16,680 nt of DNA, taken from positions 973 to 17,652 of the forward strand of contig LT642254.1 of NCBI GenBank assembly GCA_900128585.1. The letters are read 5' to 3'. Below are positions 1 through 7,417 of this stretch, piece by piece (the stretch's first letter is position 1; the number at the start of each line of letters is the position of its first letter). The position numbers and the translations under genes were made by a program. Origin of the DNA: Stramenopiles sp. TOSAG23-3. Taxonomy: Eukaryota; Sar. A model generated the notes under the pieces. That model was not told where the DNA came from, searched no databases, and saw only the letters and a list, made by a program, of their open reading frames with translations.

Positions 1-50
1 CATCCCCTCGGTGATTGACAACCAACAATGAAACAAAACTACAGAACCAA

Positions 51-124
51 GTTAGGATTAGGGTATGAGGACGCTAAATATTTAATTTTATACTTAAATA
101 ACAGCCAATTTTCTTGTTTTTATT
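51..124 (-). repeat. Extended repeat shared with 4829-4897
   Basis: Beyond the 30-bp motif, this copy and the one behind the IPMK gene share a second block. On the plus strand it is GTTAGGATTAGGGTA (51-65 here, 4829-4843 there), followed by a similar GACG-GCTAAAT segment and an AT-rich joint. The block resembles degenerate telomere repeats but is too short and isolated to be a telomere. The two copies lie about 4.8 kb apart in the same orientation. Confidence 0.7.
91..124 (-). promoter_or_regulatory. 3'-flank motif copy, kinase gene
   Basis: Read on the minus strand, this has AATAAA (124-119) running directly into ACAAGAAAATTGGCTGTT and then ATTTAAGTA. It begins about 33 bases after the kinase stop codon and is in gene-sense orientation. 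Near-identical copies follow the stops of the IPMK and EF/WD40 genes. Its position and the AATAAA hexamer suggest a role in mRNA 3'-end formation; that role is inference. Confidence 0.6.
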
Positions 125-156
125 TAAACTTATTTTTAGCTCTCGCTTCTTGTATC

Positions 157-2088
157 TTACGCGGATTTCAGGAGCAACGGCGACACGAACTTGTAGGCAT
201 TCTTGATTCGAGCAGAATCCCCTTCTTGGTATTTTCTACAGACCTGTCCAATCTCAACCCACAGCTTTCCGTACTCGTCTAGTCTGTCGAAGAAGCGATC
301 GCGCAACTTTCTATTGTGGGTGTAATTCAACATACTTTCCACATGCTGGTTTTTCTGGTACACCCCCAGGATCACGGTGTCGATAGCAGTCCAGAAATTA
401 GTGAATTCTTGCAAAATCGTATCCACCTCGGACAACTTATGGACGCAGCCTGAAATTTTTGTCATGACGTTGTCGTCCTCCCCCTGCCTACCGCTTTCAG
501 CTTCGGGCGAACTACTACGACTCCTAGGAGAAAGGCGTGGTGGAGTCAACGGAAGTACTGCCTCGATAATTTCATTTGATTTTCTGCTGCTGCCCGTGTT
601 TGCGGCATCGGTGATGTTCGGCAAGCGTCTCTGCAGGGCCGCTTCGCACGTGTAGTTAAGCTTCAGCATAAGGTTCCCGTTCTCCTCCATCAACGATTTT
701 GCACGCTGCCTCATTTCAGCGACGAAGCCTTGAATGTTCTTAAAAATTTGCCCAGCAAGTTCAGGCTCGCCCTCTTCAACGGCGAGCTTCAAATCATCGA
801 TGATTTCTGCCAATTCTGCCGCGGTCTTGCCAAGGCTGTCCATCATGGCGCCCGACTTTTGAAGCTGCATACTGCTCACTTTGGCATTCAACGATATCGC
901 AATTCTAAAATCGCCACTCGCCAGATTGTATGCCTCTTCGAACAAATCTTCGATCTGAAGCTGCAAATTCATCAAATTGGTTAATCTATACACAATGTCG
1001 CCGTTGTACTGTTTCTGCAGTAGCATCGGCTGTTGCTCACTATTATGGTCCCTCGTATCGACCTCCATCAGAACCCCAGAGGCCGTCCGAACGGCCTTTC
1101 GTTTCTTGTCCCCAGATTTTCCCACAGCACTATCCGACAATTCTTTCGTCCCATGCTGCGGGCTTGAGGTTTGGGCAACCACGGTGGCCTTGCCTTGGAA
1201 CCACGGGTGGGAGAGGCATGCTTCGGACGATGGTCGTCCCTCAGGGTGCGGGTTCATCAGCTGCTTGATCAGGTCTTTCGCATCGTCGGAGACGTTGCCC
1301 CAGTGGGACGACCGAGCAAAACTTATTTGACCGGAGCCGTCATTGACGAACTCTGGGAAAATTCCCGAGAGCATTACATACAAACACGCACCAAACGACC
1401 AGCAGTCCGCCTTCACGCCATACCCTTCGTCCGCCCCCCCCATGCGCCGTTTCGGGTCAACCTCAGGGGCGTAATACTCCGGGGTTCCAGCAAACGTCTT
1501 TGCGTACGAACCCGACCCAACTGTCCTACTCAACCCAAAATCCAATAATTTCACGCTGCCGTCATCGGTCAGAAGAATGTTCTCTGGCTTGATATCGCGA
1601 TGCACTATCTTCATGCTATGAATGTAAATAAGAGCAGACAGCACTTTCGACATGACCGGTCGTGCGTCCTCTTCCAAAAATTTTCCACGGCTCAAAATTT
1701 CGTCAAACAGCTCCTTTCCAGGCGCGTATTCTAACACGAGCAGCAACCGTTCGTACTCCCCCGGGTTGTGGGGGATCGAGCCGTCGTGCTTGGTCCAAAA
1801 CGTTTCTACCAGCCCGACTATGTTCGGGTGCGAAAGGCTTTGCGTTATTTTCACTTCTCGCAACAACCGTTCCGGATCAAAGGACTCCCTTAGCTTCAGC
1901 GGCCGCACGTCGATGTTTTTAACAGCAAAAGTCTTCCCATCCATATTCCTTGTGCATCGATGAACCGTAGCATACGCCCCTTTCCCAATCCGTTCATGCG
2001 TCATGTACTTTTCTTGAAACGCGCTGGTTACAACACCAGACGCCGACACGTTCCCAGCGCTTTGGCCGGACGACGCGAAGGTTGCCAT
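157..2088 (-). CDS. CAMK-type serine/threonine protein kinase with long helical C-terminal extension
   Basis: The single frame encodes 643 residues, starting at ATG 2088-2086 and ending in TAA at 157-159. Residues about 28-297 form a complete and apparently active kinase domain: glycine loop GKGAYATV (35-42), ATP lysine K57 in FAVK, helix-C glutamate E78, catalytic HRDIKPEN (163-170), DFG (183-185), APE (207-209), D228/W230 of the F helix and the late R285. The SHWGNVSDDAKDLIKQLM segment and the HPWF ending are typical of the CAMK group, which includes CHK2 and CaM kinases; there is no N-terminal FHA domain. A Lys/Arg-rich linker (about 320-335) leads to about 300 residues of predicted helix, interrupted by a Ser/Pro-rich stretch with several SP sites (about 510-535). 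The extension resembles no domain I can name, and I see no convincing calmodulin-binding helix. Substrate and pathway are unknown. The gene is transcribed away from the WW gene. Kinase call certain; subfamily uncertain. Confidence 0.93.
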   Translation of the reverse strand: MATFASSGQSAGNVSASGVVTSAFQEKYMTHERIGKGAYATVHRCTRNMDGKTFAVKNIDVRPLKLRESFDPERLLREVKITQSLSHPNIVGLVETFWTKHDGSIPHNPGEYERLLLVLEYAPGKELFDEILSRGKFLEEDARPVMSKVLSALIYIHSMKIVHRDIKPENILLTDDGSVKLLDFGLSRTVGSGSYAKTFAGTPEYYAPEVDPKRRMGGADEGYGVKADCWSFGACLYVMLSGIFPEFVNDGSGQISFARSSHWGNVSDDAKDLIKQLMNPHPEGRPSSEACLSHPWFQGKATVVAQTSSPQHGTKELSDSAVGKSGDKKRKAVRTASGVLMEVDTRDHNSEQQPMLLQKQYNGDIVYRLTNLMNLQLQIEDLFEEAYNLASGDFRIAISLNAKVSSMQLQKSGAMMDSLGKTAAELAEIIDDLKLAVEEGEPELAGQIFKNIQGFVAEMRQRAKSLMEENGNLMLKLNYTCEAALQRRLPNITDAANTGSSRKSNEIIEAVLPLTPPRLSPRSRSSSPEAESGRQGEDDNVMTKISGCVHKLSEVDTILQEFTNFWTAIDTVILGVYQKNQHVESMLNYTHNRKLRDRFFDRLDEYGKLWVEIGQVCRKYQEGDSARIKNAYKFVSPLLLKSA

Positions 2089-3165
2089 TACTCTTATAAG
2101 GATAGTTCAATAGTTTCCAGTTCGCACGATGGAAAAATGAAAACGAAAAACACAAAACAGGCAACTTCCTTTCCAGTCTTAAATCGTTCAAAATAGTAAT
2201 ACAATTGAAGAAGAAAGCTTTCCTCTTTCTCCAACACTAGATCAATTGGTCGTCATTTCCGGAATATACATTTTTTAATAAAAAACAAACTATATACTCA
2301 ATACTTAAATAAAAAAAGTTTAATTCTCTTCTTCTTCTTTTTTTTTTAGTGTGTATTTTATAATAAAATATCATCTCCTCACCACCACAAACAACACGAA
2401 GCAGGATGGACGGAGAACGGAGAGGAGAGAGAGAGAGAGAGAGAAGGAAGGAAGGAAAGAAGGAAGGAGAGAGAGAGAGAAGGAAGGAAGGAAGGAAGGA
2501 AGGAAGGAAGGAAGGAAGGAAGGAAGGAAGGAGGTTTATTTCTTCTTCTTTCTGTATTCATTTTTTATTATTTTTTATTATTTTTTATATTTTTATATTA
2601 TAGTCTAATATAGCAATAGTATAGAAATTATTAAATATTAGGAATTTCAATCTTAATACTAACCCTGATTATGCCCCTATAATAAGTCCTAATAATAAAA
2701 TAAGGCCAAAAATTTATTATTTTCCAAATCGAAGCTTATTCTCGAATTCTTTAATATACGTACTATTAATACACGTATACAGCATTAATGATTATACATA
2801 GATACAGCATTGTATATTCTTTTTTGTTTTTTGAAAATGGAGAAGAAGAAGAAAAAAAGAAGAAAGAAAAACAAAAAAGGATTATAATATTAGCTACAGT
2901 ATATTGATGATTGAATTCCCACTCTTCTCTTCTCTCTCTTCTCCTCTGCTGTAGTATGTTATAATATTATTATTATTATTATGAAAAAGTACGAAACAAA
3001 AAGTTGGTACGACGGTATGGTAGGAAGCACGTAGAACTTTTTTTTTAAAAGTGGAATTGAATGGGTGTATGTAAACGGATGTTCATTTAACTCAGTGAAT
3101 ACTGAAATTACAATGCCTGAATTGTACGCGTAACGATATCGATTGGATAGAGGCGACGTAAGCAA
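2089..3165. other. Divergent intergenic region, kinase / WW gene
   Basis: About 1.1 kb separates the two start codons and must hold both promoters. It is very AT-rich and contains the GA/GGAA microsatellite at 2419-2533, A/T runs, a purine-rich patch near 2838-2880 and a short ATT repeat near 2963-2981. I see no reliable TATA box, RNA gene or further coding frame. The small frames in it are translations of low-complexity repeats. Confidence 0.6.
2419..2533. repeat. GA / GGAA microsatellite
   Basis: A continuous purine tract on the plus strand: GA dinucleotides, then GGAA units, a second GA block, then about 13 GGAA units (roughly 2480-2531). It lies in the divergent spacer about 330 bases upstream of the kinase start codon. 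Confidence 0.95.
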
Positions 3166-4269
3166 ATGGAAGTTAGGTTCGAGGAGGAGGACCGCAAGGT
3201 TGGAGAAGAAACAGCCGAGCCGTCAGCTGGGTGGGTCCAACAGTTTGATGACGCCGGCCAACCGTACTTTTACGAATTGCGAACCGGTGAGAGTAGATGG
3301 GAGGAGCCGCCTTTGGGTGAAGGTGGGTATTGGAAACAATTGTGGGACGATCATCATGACGCTTTGTTTTATCAACATACTGTTTCGGGCGAAATGCGTT
3401 GGGAATTCCCCTCCCTTGTGGATCCTGGACGGAAACATGGGAGCCCCGCCGCCGTTGATCCGGAGCCCCGGGCCGGTTCGGGTGAAACCGACAGTGCAGC
3501 AGAGCGCGTATCTCTGTACGACGCATCTGATAGCAAGAGCGATAGTGATAGTGATGGAAGGAAGGGGGAAGAAGAAAAGCCGTCAACTAACGTGTCTATT
3601 GCCTCCAGCTCGTCTGTTAGCAGCGACAGTAGTGACAGCGACAGTAGCGACAGTAGCAGCAATAGCGCTGATGATGATACGGTATTTTACGTGTACCACT
3701 GCGTGTTTTTGGCCCAAGGGTGCTTGTTTGAGTCCCCTGCGGCAGGAATTGAGTCTGTTTTCAAACTGGTGTACAGGATTTTGGTCACTGTGTTTTATGT
3801 GCTTTTGGCCGCGTTGCAATGTTTCAACGATGCGGCATTGCAGAAAATAAGAATCCATGCCGTGGAATGTGGCATACTTCTTGCGTCCGCTGTAAGTTTG
3901 TTTTCGTGTATCCCGGGGGCTCTGGTGTACAGAGACTTCAACAGTTTTGAGGATACATTTCAATTAATGCCTCTGTATACTTTGATCGGGCGTGTGGATC
4001 CCCGTCGTTTTTGGGTGTTCACCCATTTCCAAGGCTCGGAGGCCACGAACGTTTTGTCTGGGAGCTACCCCGCAGACTCGATGGACGATTTTAAAACCCA
4101 CACACCCAGGCGTAAATACAACAGGGTGAAAAGTAAAGGGCCGGGTGGTAAAGGGGGTGGGAAGAAGAAGAGGAAGAAAAAGAAAGGCGGTTCCAAGAAT
4201 AAAAGTGTTAAATTTTCTGGCATCGAAAGAATTTCCGATGAAGATCACTTTGAAATGACCCGGATATAA
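3166..4269 (+). CDS. Tandem WW-domain protein with putative membrane segments and basic tail
   Basis: The frame encodes 367 residues from ATG 3166 to TAA. Two WW domains sit at the N-terminus. WW1 has W23, the aromatic YFY centre, W45 and P48. WW2 has W56, the aromatic FYQ centre, W79 and P82. WW domains bind proline-rich or phospho-Ser/Thr-Pro peptides. An acidic Ser/Asp-rich spacer follows (about 115-170). Next comes a hydrophobic region with two likely membrane-spanning helices (about 199-218 and 231-254), then a conserved-looking block around RRFWVFTHFQG (280-290). The tail is very Lys/Gly-rich (about 321-345, including KKKRKKKK). I do not recognise the region after residue 170 as a known family. 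WW domains next to membrane helices suggest an adaptor on an endomembrane or the plasma membrane, but this is inference. Overlapping frames on both strands here are shadows. Confidence 0.85.
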   Translation: MEVRFEEEDRKVGEETAEPSAGWVQQFDDAGQPYFYELRTGESRWEEPPLGEGGYWKQLWDDHHDALFYQHTVSGEMRWEFPSLVDPGRKHGSPAAVDPEPRAGSGETDSAAERVSLYDASDSKSDSDSDGRKGEEEKPSTNVSIASSSSVSSDSSDSDSSDSSSNSADDDTVFYVYHCVFLAQGCLFESPAAGIESVFKLVYRILVTVFYVLLAALQCFNDAALQKIRIHAVECGILLASAVSLFSCIPGALVYRDFNSFEDTFQLMPLYTLIGRVDPRRFWVFTHFQGSEATNVLSGSYPADSMDDFKTHTPRRKYNRVKSKGPGGKGGGKKKRKKKKGGSKNKSVKFSGIERISDEDHFEMTRI

Positions 4270-4305
4270 AAGGGAGCAGGGACGAAGCAAGACAAAAAAA
4301 TCAAA

Positions 4306-4335
4306 ATTTAAAAACAAAAATTTGGTATTATTGAA
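4306..4335 (+). promoter_or_regulatory. Degenerate 3'-flank motif copy, WW gene
   Basis: Thirty-six bases after the WW-gene stop, ATTTAAAAACAAAAATTTGG followed by TATTATTGAA resembles the 3'-flank motif: A-rich start, ACAA, TTGG and TTATT in the same order and spacing. The core CTGTTATTTAAG is not preserved. The TGGTATTATTGAA part is repeated at 4353-4365. Treat this as a weak copy. Confidence 0.3.
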
Positions 4336-4396
4336 AAAAAAACTGATTAGTATGGTATTATTGAATAATAACGTACTACCGGTATATTAGAAAAAA

Positions 4397-4751
4397 CAAA
4401 ATATATAGTATGTTTTAAGACTCTCATTTTAAATCAAGTACTTCTCATAAATTATATGAGATTCAGTGCGCGTTTATTCCAAAAGGACACAGAGAAAGTA
4501 CAAAATTCAGTTTTGCAGTCGTTGCTTTAGATTTGCGCCAAAAGGAAAATTGTGGAATCGTGTGTGTGTAGTGTACGAATTAGTGCAAATATCTCCCTCG
4601 ACACTAAAACATATAAACATTTAAGTACCGATTCGGATCGTTCATGGACTCCACTCTAGATTTCAGTTTCCAGTTTTCAGTTCGCAGTACATTAATTTTA
4701 ATTACTTAAATAACATTAAAATGAGAGTCTTAAAACATACTATATATTTTG
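4397..4751. repeat. 36-bp perfect inverted repeat pair enclosing 283 bp
   Basis: The segment 4397-4432 (starting CAAAATATATAGTATG) is the exact reverse complement of 4716-4751. The arms are not extended on either side. I see no clear target-site duplication and no coding capacity between them. A MITE-like element is possible. Alternatively these are two copies of one repeat, each lying in sense orientation behind its own gene (plus for WW, minus for IPMK). Confidence 0.85.
4677..4714 (-). repeat. Partial repeat copy shared with 12069-12108
   Basis: On the minus strand this reads GTTATTTAAGTAATTAAAAT, then TAATGTACTGCGAACTGA. The block after the EF/WD40 gene (12069-12108, plus strand) is identical except for a 2-base insertion. 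Both are followed by a TCTAGA, at different distances. It represents the second half of the 3'-flank motif plus a different tail from the kinase and IPMK copies. Confidence 0.75.
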
Positions 4752-4754
4752 GTT

Positions 4755-4779
4755 CTTAAATAACAGCCAATTTTCTTGT
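4755..4779 (-). repeat. Second, distal 3'-flank motif copy behind IPMK
   Basis: On the minus strand CAAGAAAATTGGCTGTT then ATTTAAG is identical to the proximal copy at 4866-4897. It lies 111 bp further downstream and adjoins the right arm of the inverted repeat. Its upstream flank reads TTTAATA instead of ATTAAA, so it lacks the exact poly(A)-like hexamer of the copies next to stop codons. Confidence 0.6.
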
Positions 4780-4865
4780 ATTAAACATTTAAGAATCTTG
4801 ACTTGAAAATTAAAAATGTAAATTTACAGTTAGGATTAGGGTACGACGAAGCTAAATTTAAAATT

Positions 4866-4897
4866 ACTTAAATAACAGCCAATTTTCTTGTTTTAAT
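4866..4897 (-). promoter_or_regulatory. 3'-flank motif copy, IPMK gene
   Basis: On the minus strand ATTAAA (4897-4892) is followed by ACAAGAAAATTGGCTGTT and ATTTAAGTAATT. It starts 26 bases after the IPMK stop codon, in gene-sense orientation. ATTAAA is the common variant of the AATAAA poly(A) signal. A role in cleavage and polyadenylation is inferred from position only. Confidence 0.6.
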
Positions 4898-4923
4898 TTA
4901 CAGTCAATGTGCAATGTTAATCT

Positions 4924-5850
4924 TCAGGTGTTCTCTGTATAAGCCCGCGATTTCACGAGAGATTCGACCCACTGGAAGGAGCGCAAAAGGGACTTTATGC
5001 CTTTGATCGAACTTTCATCCCTCTTTATGCTCACGCCTTCAGATTCATACCAGTGAGCAAAGTCTATTAGCTTAACGTCCACGCAGGAGTGCTCGCGCGG
5101 CAGAGGCCTTACATCTTGGTCCATGTTTACGCTGTCACTGTTGCAACATCCGTCACTTTCATACACAATTAAAACCGAATGTCCATAAAACCGGTAAGGG
5201 CTCTTCTCGCTGAACCACTTCTCAATTGCCAGAAGCTTTTCAATGATTTTCTCCAAAACATCGAACCGAAAGAATTCTCCATCAAAAATGAAATTCAACA
5301 ACGCATGGGGAATATTTTTGTCGTTGAAACTTAGGCCATAGGATTTGTCAAACAGACGATACTGCCCAGATTTTTTGTCGTAAACTTTCATCCCGATGAT
5401 CCTGTACCCAACAGACTCTTGGTAAGGAAACTTTAATTTTTCTCTAGAGATTTTTTCGATCGATGCTTCTTCGTCGTACGTTCTTGTCCCTAACTTAATA
5501 TCAATTGAGCATGGGTTTAAAAAGGGGGCCTCGATATCCTGAAGTTTTATAAACCTGCAGCCAGTTTGGTCTCTGGAACAAATGCCAAAAAACTTAGGGA
5601 AAAACGAAGGTGTAGGGTAAGCAGTGCTCCAGATTTTTTTGTAGAACGCCACTTCCTTCTGTGCGAGACTGATATTCTTTTGGAAGGGCTTCAAGAAACA
5701 CGTTTTCCATTTAAAACTAGGGTACCCCTTCGCATGCCTTGAGTTGAGGGTTACATACCTCGCAACGTGCTCCACCCAATCCCCTGGCGGTATTACCTCA
5801 CAGTCACCAAGGTTTTCTTCACCCTCCTCATCGCAAGCAAGGCTGCTCAT
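4924..5850 (-). CDS. Inositol polyphosphate kinase, IPMK-like
   Basis: The protein has 308 residues. I take the start as ATG 5850-5848; the frame stays open a little further upstream but with no ATG. Family motifs appear in order: PCSIDIKLG (113-121), the PxxxDxKxG inositol-binding signature; GYRIIGMKVY (138-147); KSYGLSFND (159-167); GHSVLIVYE (213-221), in the place of the usual SSLL motif; and LIDFAH (251-256), whose aspartate binds metal/ATP. The D-I-K-L-G-T-R-T-Y-D spacing and short length fit inositol polyphosphate multikinase (Arg82/IPMK) better than the larger IP6Ks. Such enzymes phosphorylate IP3/IP4 towards IP5, feeding IP6 and pyrophosphate synthesis, and some also phosphorylate PIP2. 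One of the two SSLL serines is replaced. Substrate specificity cannot be read from sequence, so IP3 3-kinase or IP6K activity remains possible. Confidence 0.9.
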   Translation of the reverse strand: MSSLACDEEGEENLGDCEVIPPGDWVEHVARYVTLNSRHAKGYPSFKWKTCFLKPFQKNISLAQKEVAFYKKIWSTAYPTPSFFPKFFGICSRDQTGCRFIKLQDIEAPFLNPCSIDIKLGTRTYDEEASIEKISREKLKFPYQESVGYRIIGMKVYDKKSGQYRLFDKSYGLSFNDKNIPHALLNFIFDGEFFRFDVLEKIIEKLLAIEKWFSEKSPYRFYGHSVLIVYESDGCCNSDSVNMDQDVRPLPREHSCVDVKLIDFAHWYESEGVSIKRDESSIKGIKSLLRSFQWVESLVKSRAYTENT

Positions 5851-6301
5851 AATAGGAATGGCCCTCAAAGTTTACCAGGCGTCTCAGTCTACCACCACCA
5901 AATTGAAACGCCAGCCAAATGTTGTACGACGAGCCAGTATAAAATTATACTTATGTGGGGTGGTGCGTTGTTTTTTTTCTTCTTTTTTTTTATATATAAT
6001 ATTTTAATATTTATTAAATAAAGCTTAATAATTATTATAATTTTTAAGAAGAAAAAAGAATAATAATATTAGTTAGGTAATAATATAATAATAAAATATG
6101 ATGATGGGTCGGTTGTCCCGCCGCCGGGGTGGTATTATACTCTACTGATTGGTAATAATTGGTAATATTTTATATGATCAAAACTTTCCAAACAAATTGG
6201 CAATCTATATGTATAAGAACTCTTCTCTATGCGTAAATAATTTGGATTGTTCATCAAGAAGAGGGTGTGCAGCAAACTGAGGAAATTATTATTTGCCGGC
6301 C
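5851..6301. other. Spacer between SYS1 3' end and IPMK 5' end
   Basis: This 451-bp spacer lies between two tandem minus-strand genes. It should hold the SYS1 3' UTR and the IPMK promoter. It is AT-rich (T and A runs at 5968-6085), with one GC-rich patch near 6107-6131 (GGGTCGGTTGTCCCGCCGCC). No 3'-flank motif is found after SYS1. I see no further gene. Confidence 0.5.
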
Positions 6302-6833
6302 CTACACTTTTATATCCTTGCTTTCCTCCCTCATGCATAGTTGTTCACCAGCTATGCACATCAACGCGCAACAAAATCCGTTTATAAACCACCATTCACC
6401 GTTTGTCGGCAAGCCCTGTTTTATAGATGAAATGATGTGTTAAAGGTTAGAAAACAAAACGGGGGGGGGGGGCGCGGAGGGCGCCATAACAAGTGGCCTT
6501 ACTTACATCATAAATCATTGTGTTAATCCAGTGGATGAAAAATATTGTAACAGAAAAATCCAGACATTTTTTTGCGCGCTCTATTATCGGAACAAATAAA
6601 AATGAAACAAAAATGGAGACAGCGACTAAAACTGCAATGTGTGACCACCCGCTTGCTGTAGACACCGTTAGTCTTCTCCATTCTAACAAAAAACCAATCG
6701 ACAAAGAGTGTCCAAAAAAGAAGTGCAGGCACAGCAGCAAAATTCCTTGCACCAAGTAAAAACTAGCCTGCAACACTAGTATCTGAGAAGTTATGAGGTG
6801 AGGGTCGAATTTTACCGTTCCATAGAAAGGCAT
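6302..6833 (-). CDS. SYS1: SYS1 homologue, Golgi integral membrane protein (two exons)
   Basis: Exon 1 is 6833-6507 (109 codons, ATG 6833-6831) and exon 2 is 6415-6302 (37 codons plus TAG), giving 146 residues against about 150-160 for the family. The unspliced frame runs into a stop inside the intron; splicing the 91-bp intron restores the family C-terminus. Family landmarks are FDPHLITSQ (9-17), the ERAKKCLDFSVT stretch (85-96), a WW pair (117-118) and ALMCIAGEQLCMR (126-138). Four membrane helices fit at about 14-40, 63-84, 91-108 and 117-133, matching SYS1 topology. In yeast and animals SYS1 recruits the GTPase Arl3/ARFRP1 to the trans-Golgi, upstream of Arl1 and GRIP-domain golgins. The longer open frame starts at a TTG, which I reject in favour of this ATG. 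Identification is strong because both exons match. Confidence 0.92.
6416..6506 (-). other. Spliceosomal intron in SYS1 (91 bp)
   Basis: On the minus strand the donor is GAT|GTAAGTAAG and the acceptor is TATAAAACAG|GGC, with a branch-point-like TTCTAAC about 40 bases before the acceptor. The intron is phase 0. It contains a run of 12 C on the minus strand (G run at 6461-6472). It is the only intron I can demonstrate in the window. Confidence 0.9.
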
Positions 6834-7127
6834 GTTTCCCGCAGTCAAAATCCCAAAGGTAGAAGGAACCGCTTTCTCCAGTAAATAAAATACCGCAAAG
6901 CAATGATTAACGACAACTTTGTTGACCGGATAATACGAACGTTTTACAAGGTCCCGATCATGAAGTAATAAATTTATCGTTTTAAATAGAACCTTACGTA
7001 AATAAAAATGGTGTACATCTCTTTTTTTTAATTAATTCAAACATTATTATTATTAATTATTTATTATTTATTATTTTTTTTTTTTTTTATTACAGTATTA
7101 TTCAAAAAAAAAAAAAAAAGAAGAGAT

Positions 7128-7156
7128 GAGGAGAGGAGAGGAGAGGAGAGGAGAAG
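7128..7156. repeat. GAGAG pentanucleotide repeat
   Basis: About five tandem GAGAG units follow a 15-base A run, continuing a strong purine bias on the plus strand up to about 7190. Confidence 0.9.
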
Positions 7157-7383
7157 AAAAAAAGATGAATGAAAGAAGAAAAAAAAAAGAATAGTATTAA
7201 ATTAATATATGTTTAACAGTATGAAATCTCTATACTATTTAGATGTGTTATAATGTATTACAGTAAAAACGTACAGCTGAAGCTGAAAGCTGAAAGCTGA
7301 GCGAGCGGAATGCCGTTATTTTTATATTATTTTATTTTATTTTATTTTAGCTCTGACGACTGATGAAAAAATAAGGACTGAAT

Positions 7384-7417
7384 TCCACGTGGACTGCATC
7401 ATGCATGCTGCATGCAT
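7384..7417. promoter_or_regulatory. Palindrome cluster: CACGTG and ATGCATGC/GCATGCAT
   Basis: A 10-bp palindrome TCCACGTGGA (core CACGTG 7386-7391, an E-box/G-box) lies 10 bases before a 17-bp inverted repeat, ATGCATGC-T-GCATGCAT (7401-7417). The cluster is about 340 bases upstream of the EF/WD40 start codon. Such palindromes are typical transcription-factor sites (bHLH/bZIP for CACGTG; CATGCATG is the plant RY core). Function here is inferred only. Confidence 0.3.

Larger units (their letters stand above)
4270..4923. other. Convergent intergenic region, WW gene / IPMK gene
   Basis: This 654-bp AT-rich spacer receives the 3' ends of two converging genes. It contains a perfect 36-bp inverted repeat, two full copies of the 3'-flank motif (4755-4779 and 4866-4897), one partial copy (4677-4714) and a weak copy (4306-4335). 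No coding frame or RNA gene is visible. It is the repeat-richest part of the window. Confidence 0.7.

Noticed and set aside
2351-2608. Small frames over the GA/GGAA tract on both strands
   Set aside because: They are translations of a microsatellite (Arg/Glu/Lys or Pro/Ser/Leu repeats).
3143-3850. Long plus-strand frame overlapping the WW gene
   Set aside because: It overlaps the frame that carries two intact WW domains and shows no domain of its own, so it is a shadow.
4397-4751. Autonomous transposon
   Set aside because: The interior has no transposase or reverse-transcriptase frame and no target-site duplication is visible.
5744-6021. Plus-strand frames at the IPMK 5' end
   Set aside because: They run antisense through IPMK codons into poly-T sequence and have no features.
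6834-6848. Upstream TTG start for SYS1, and similar non-ATG starts for IPMK, taxilin, EF/WD40 and the small unknown gene
   Set aside because: Each frame has a nearby ATG that fits the expected protein start; eukaryotic nuclear genes rarely use TTG or GTG.
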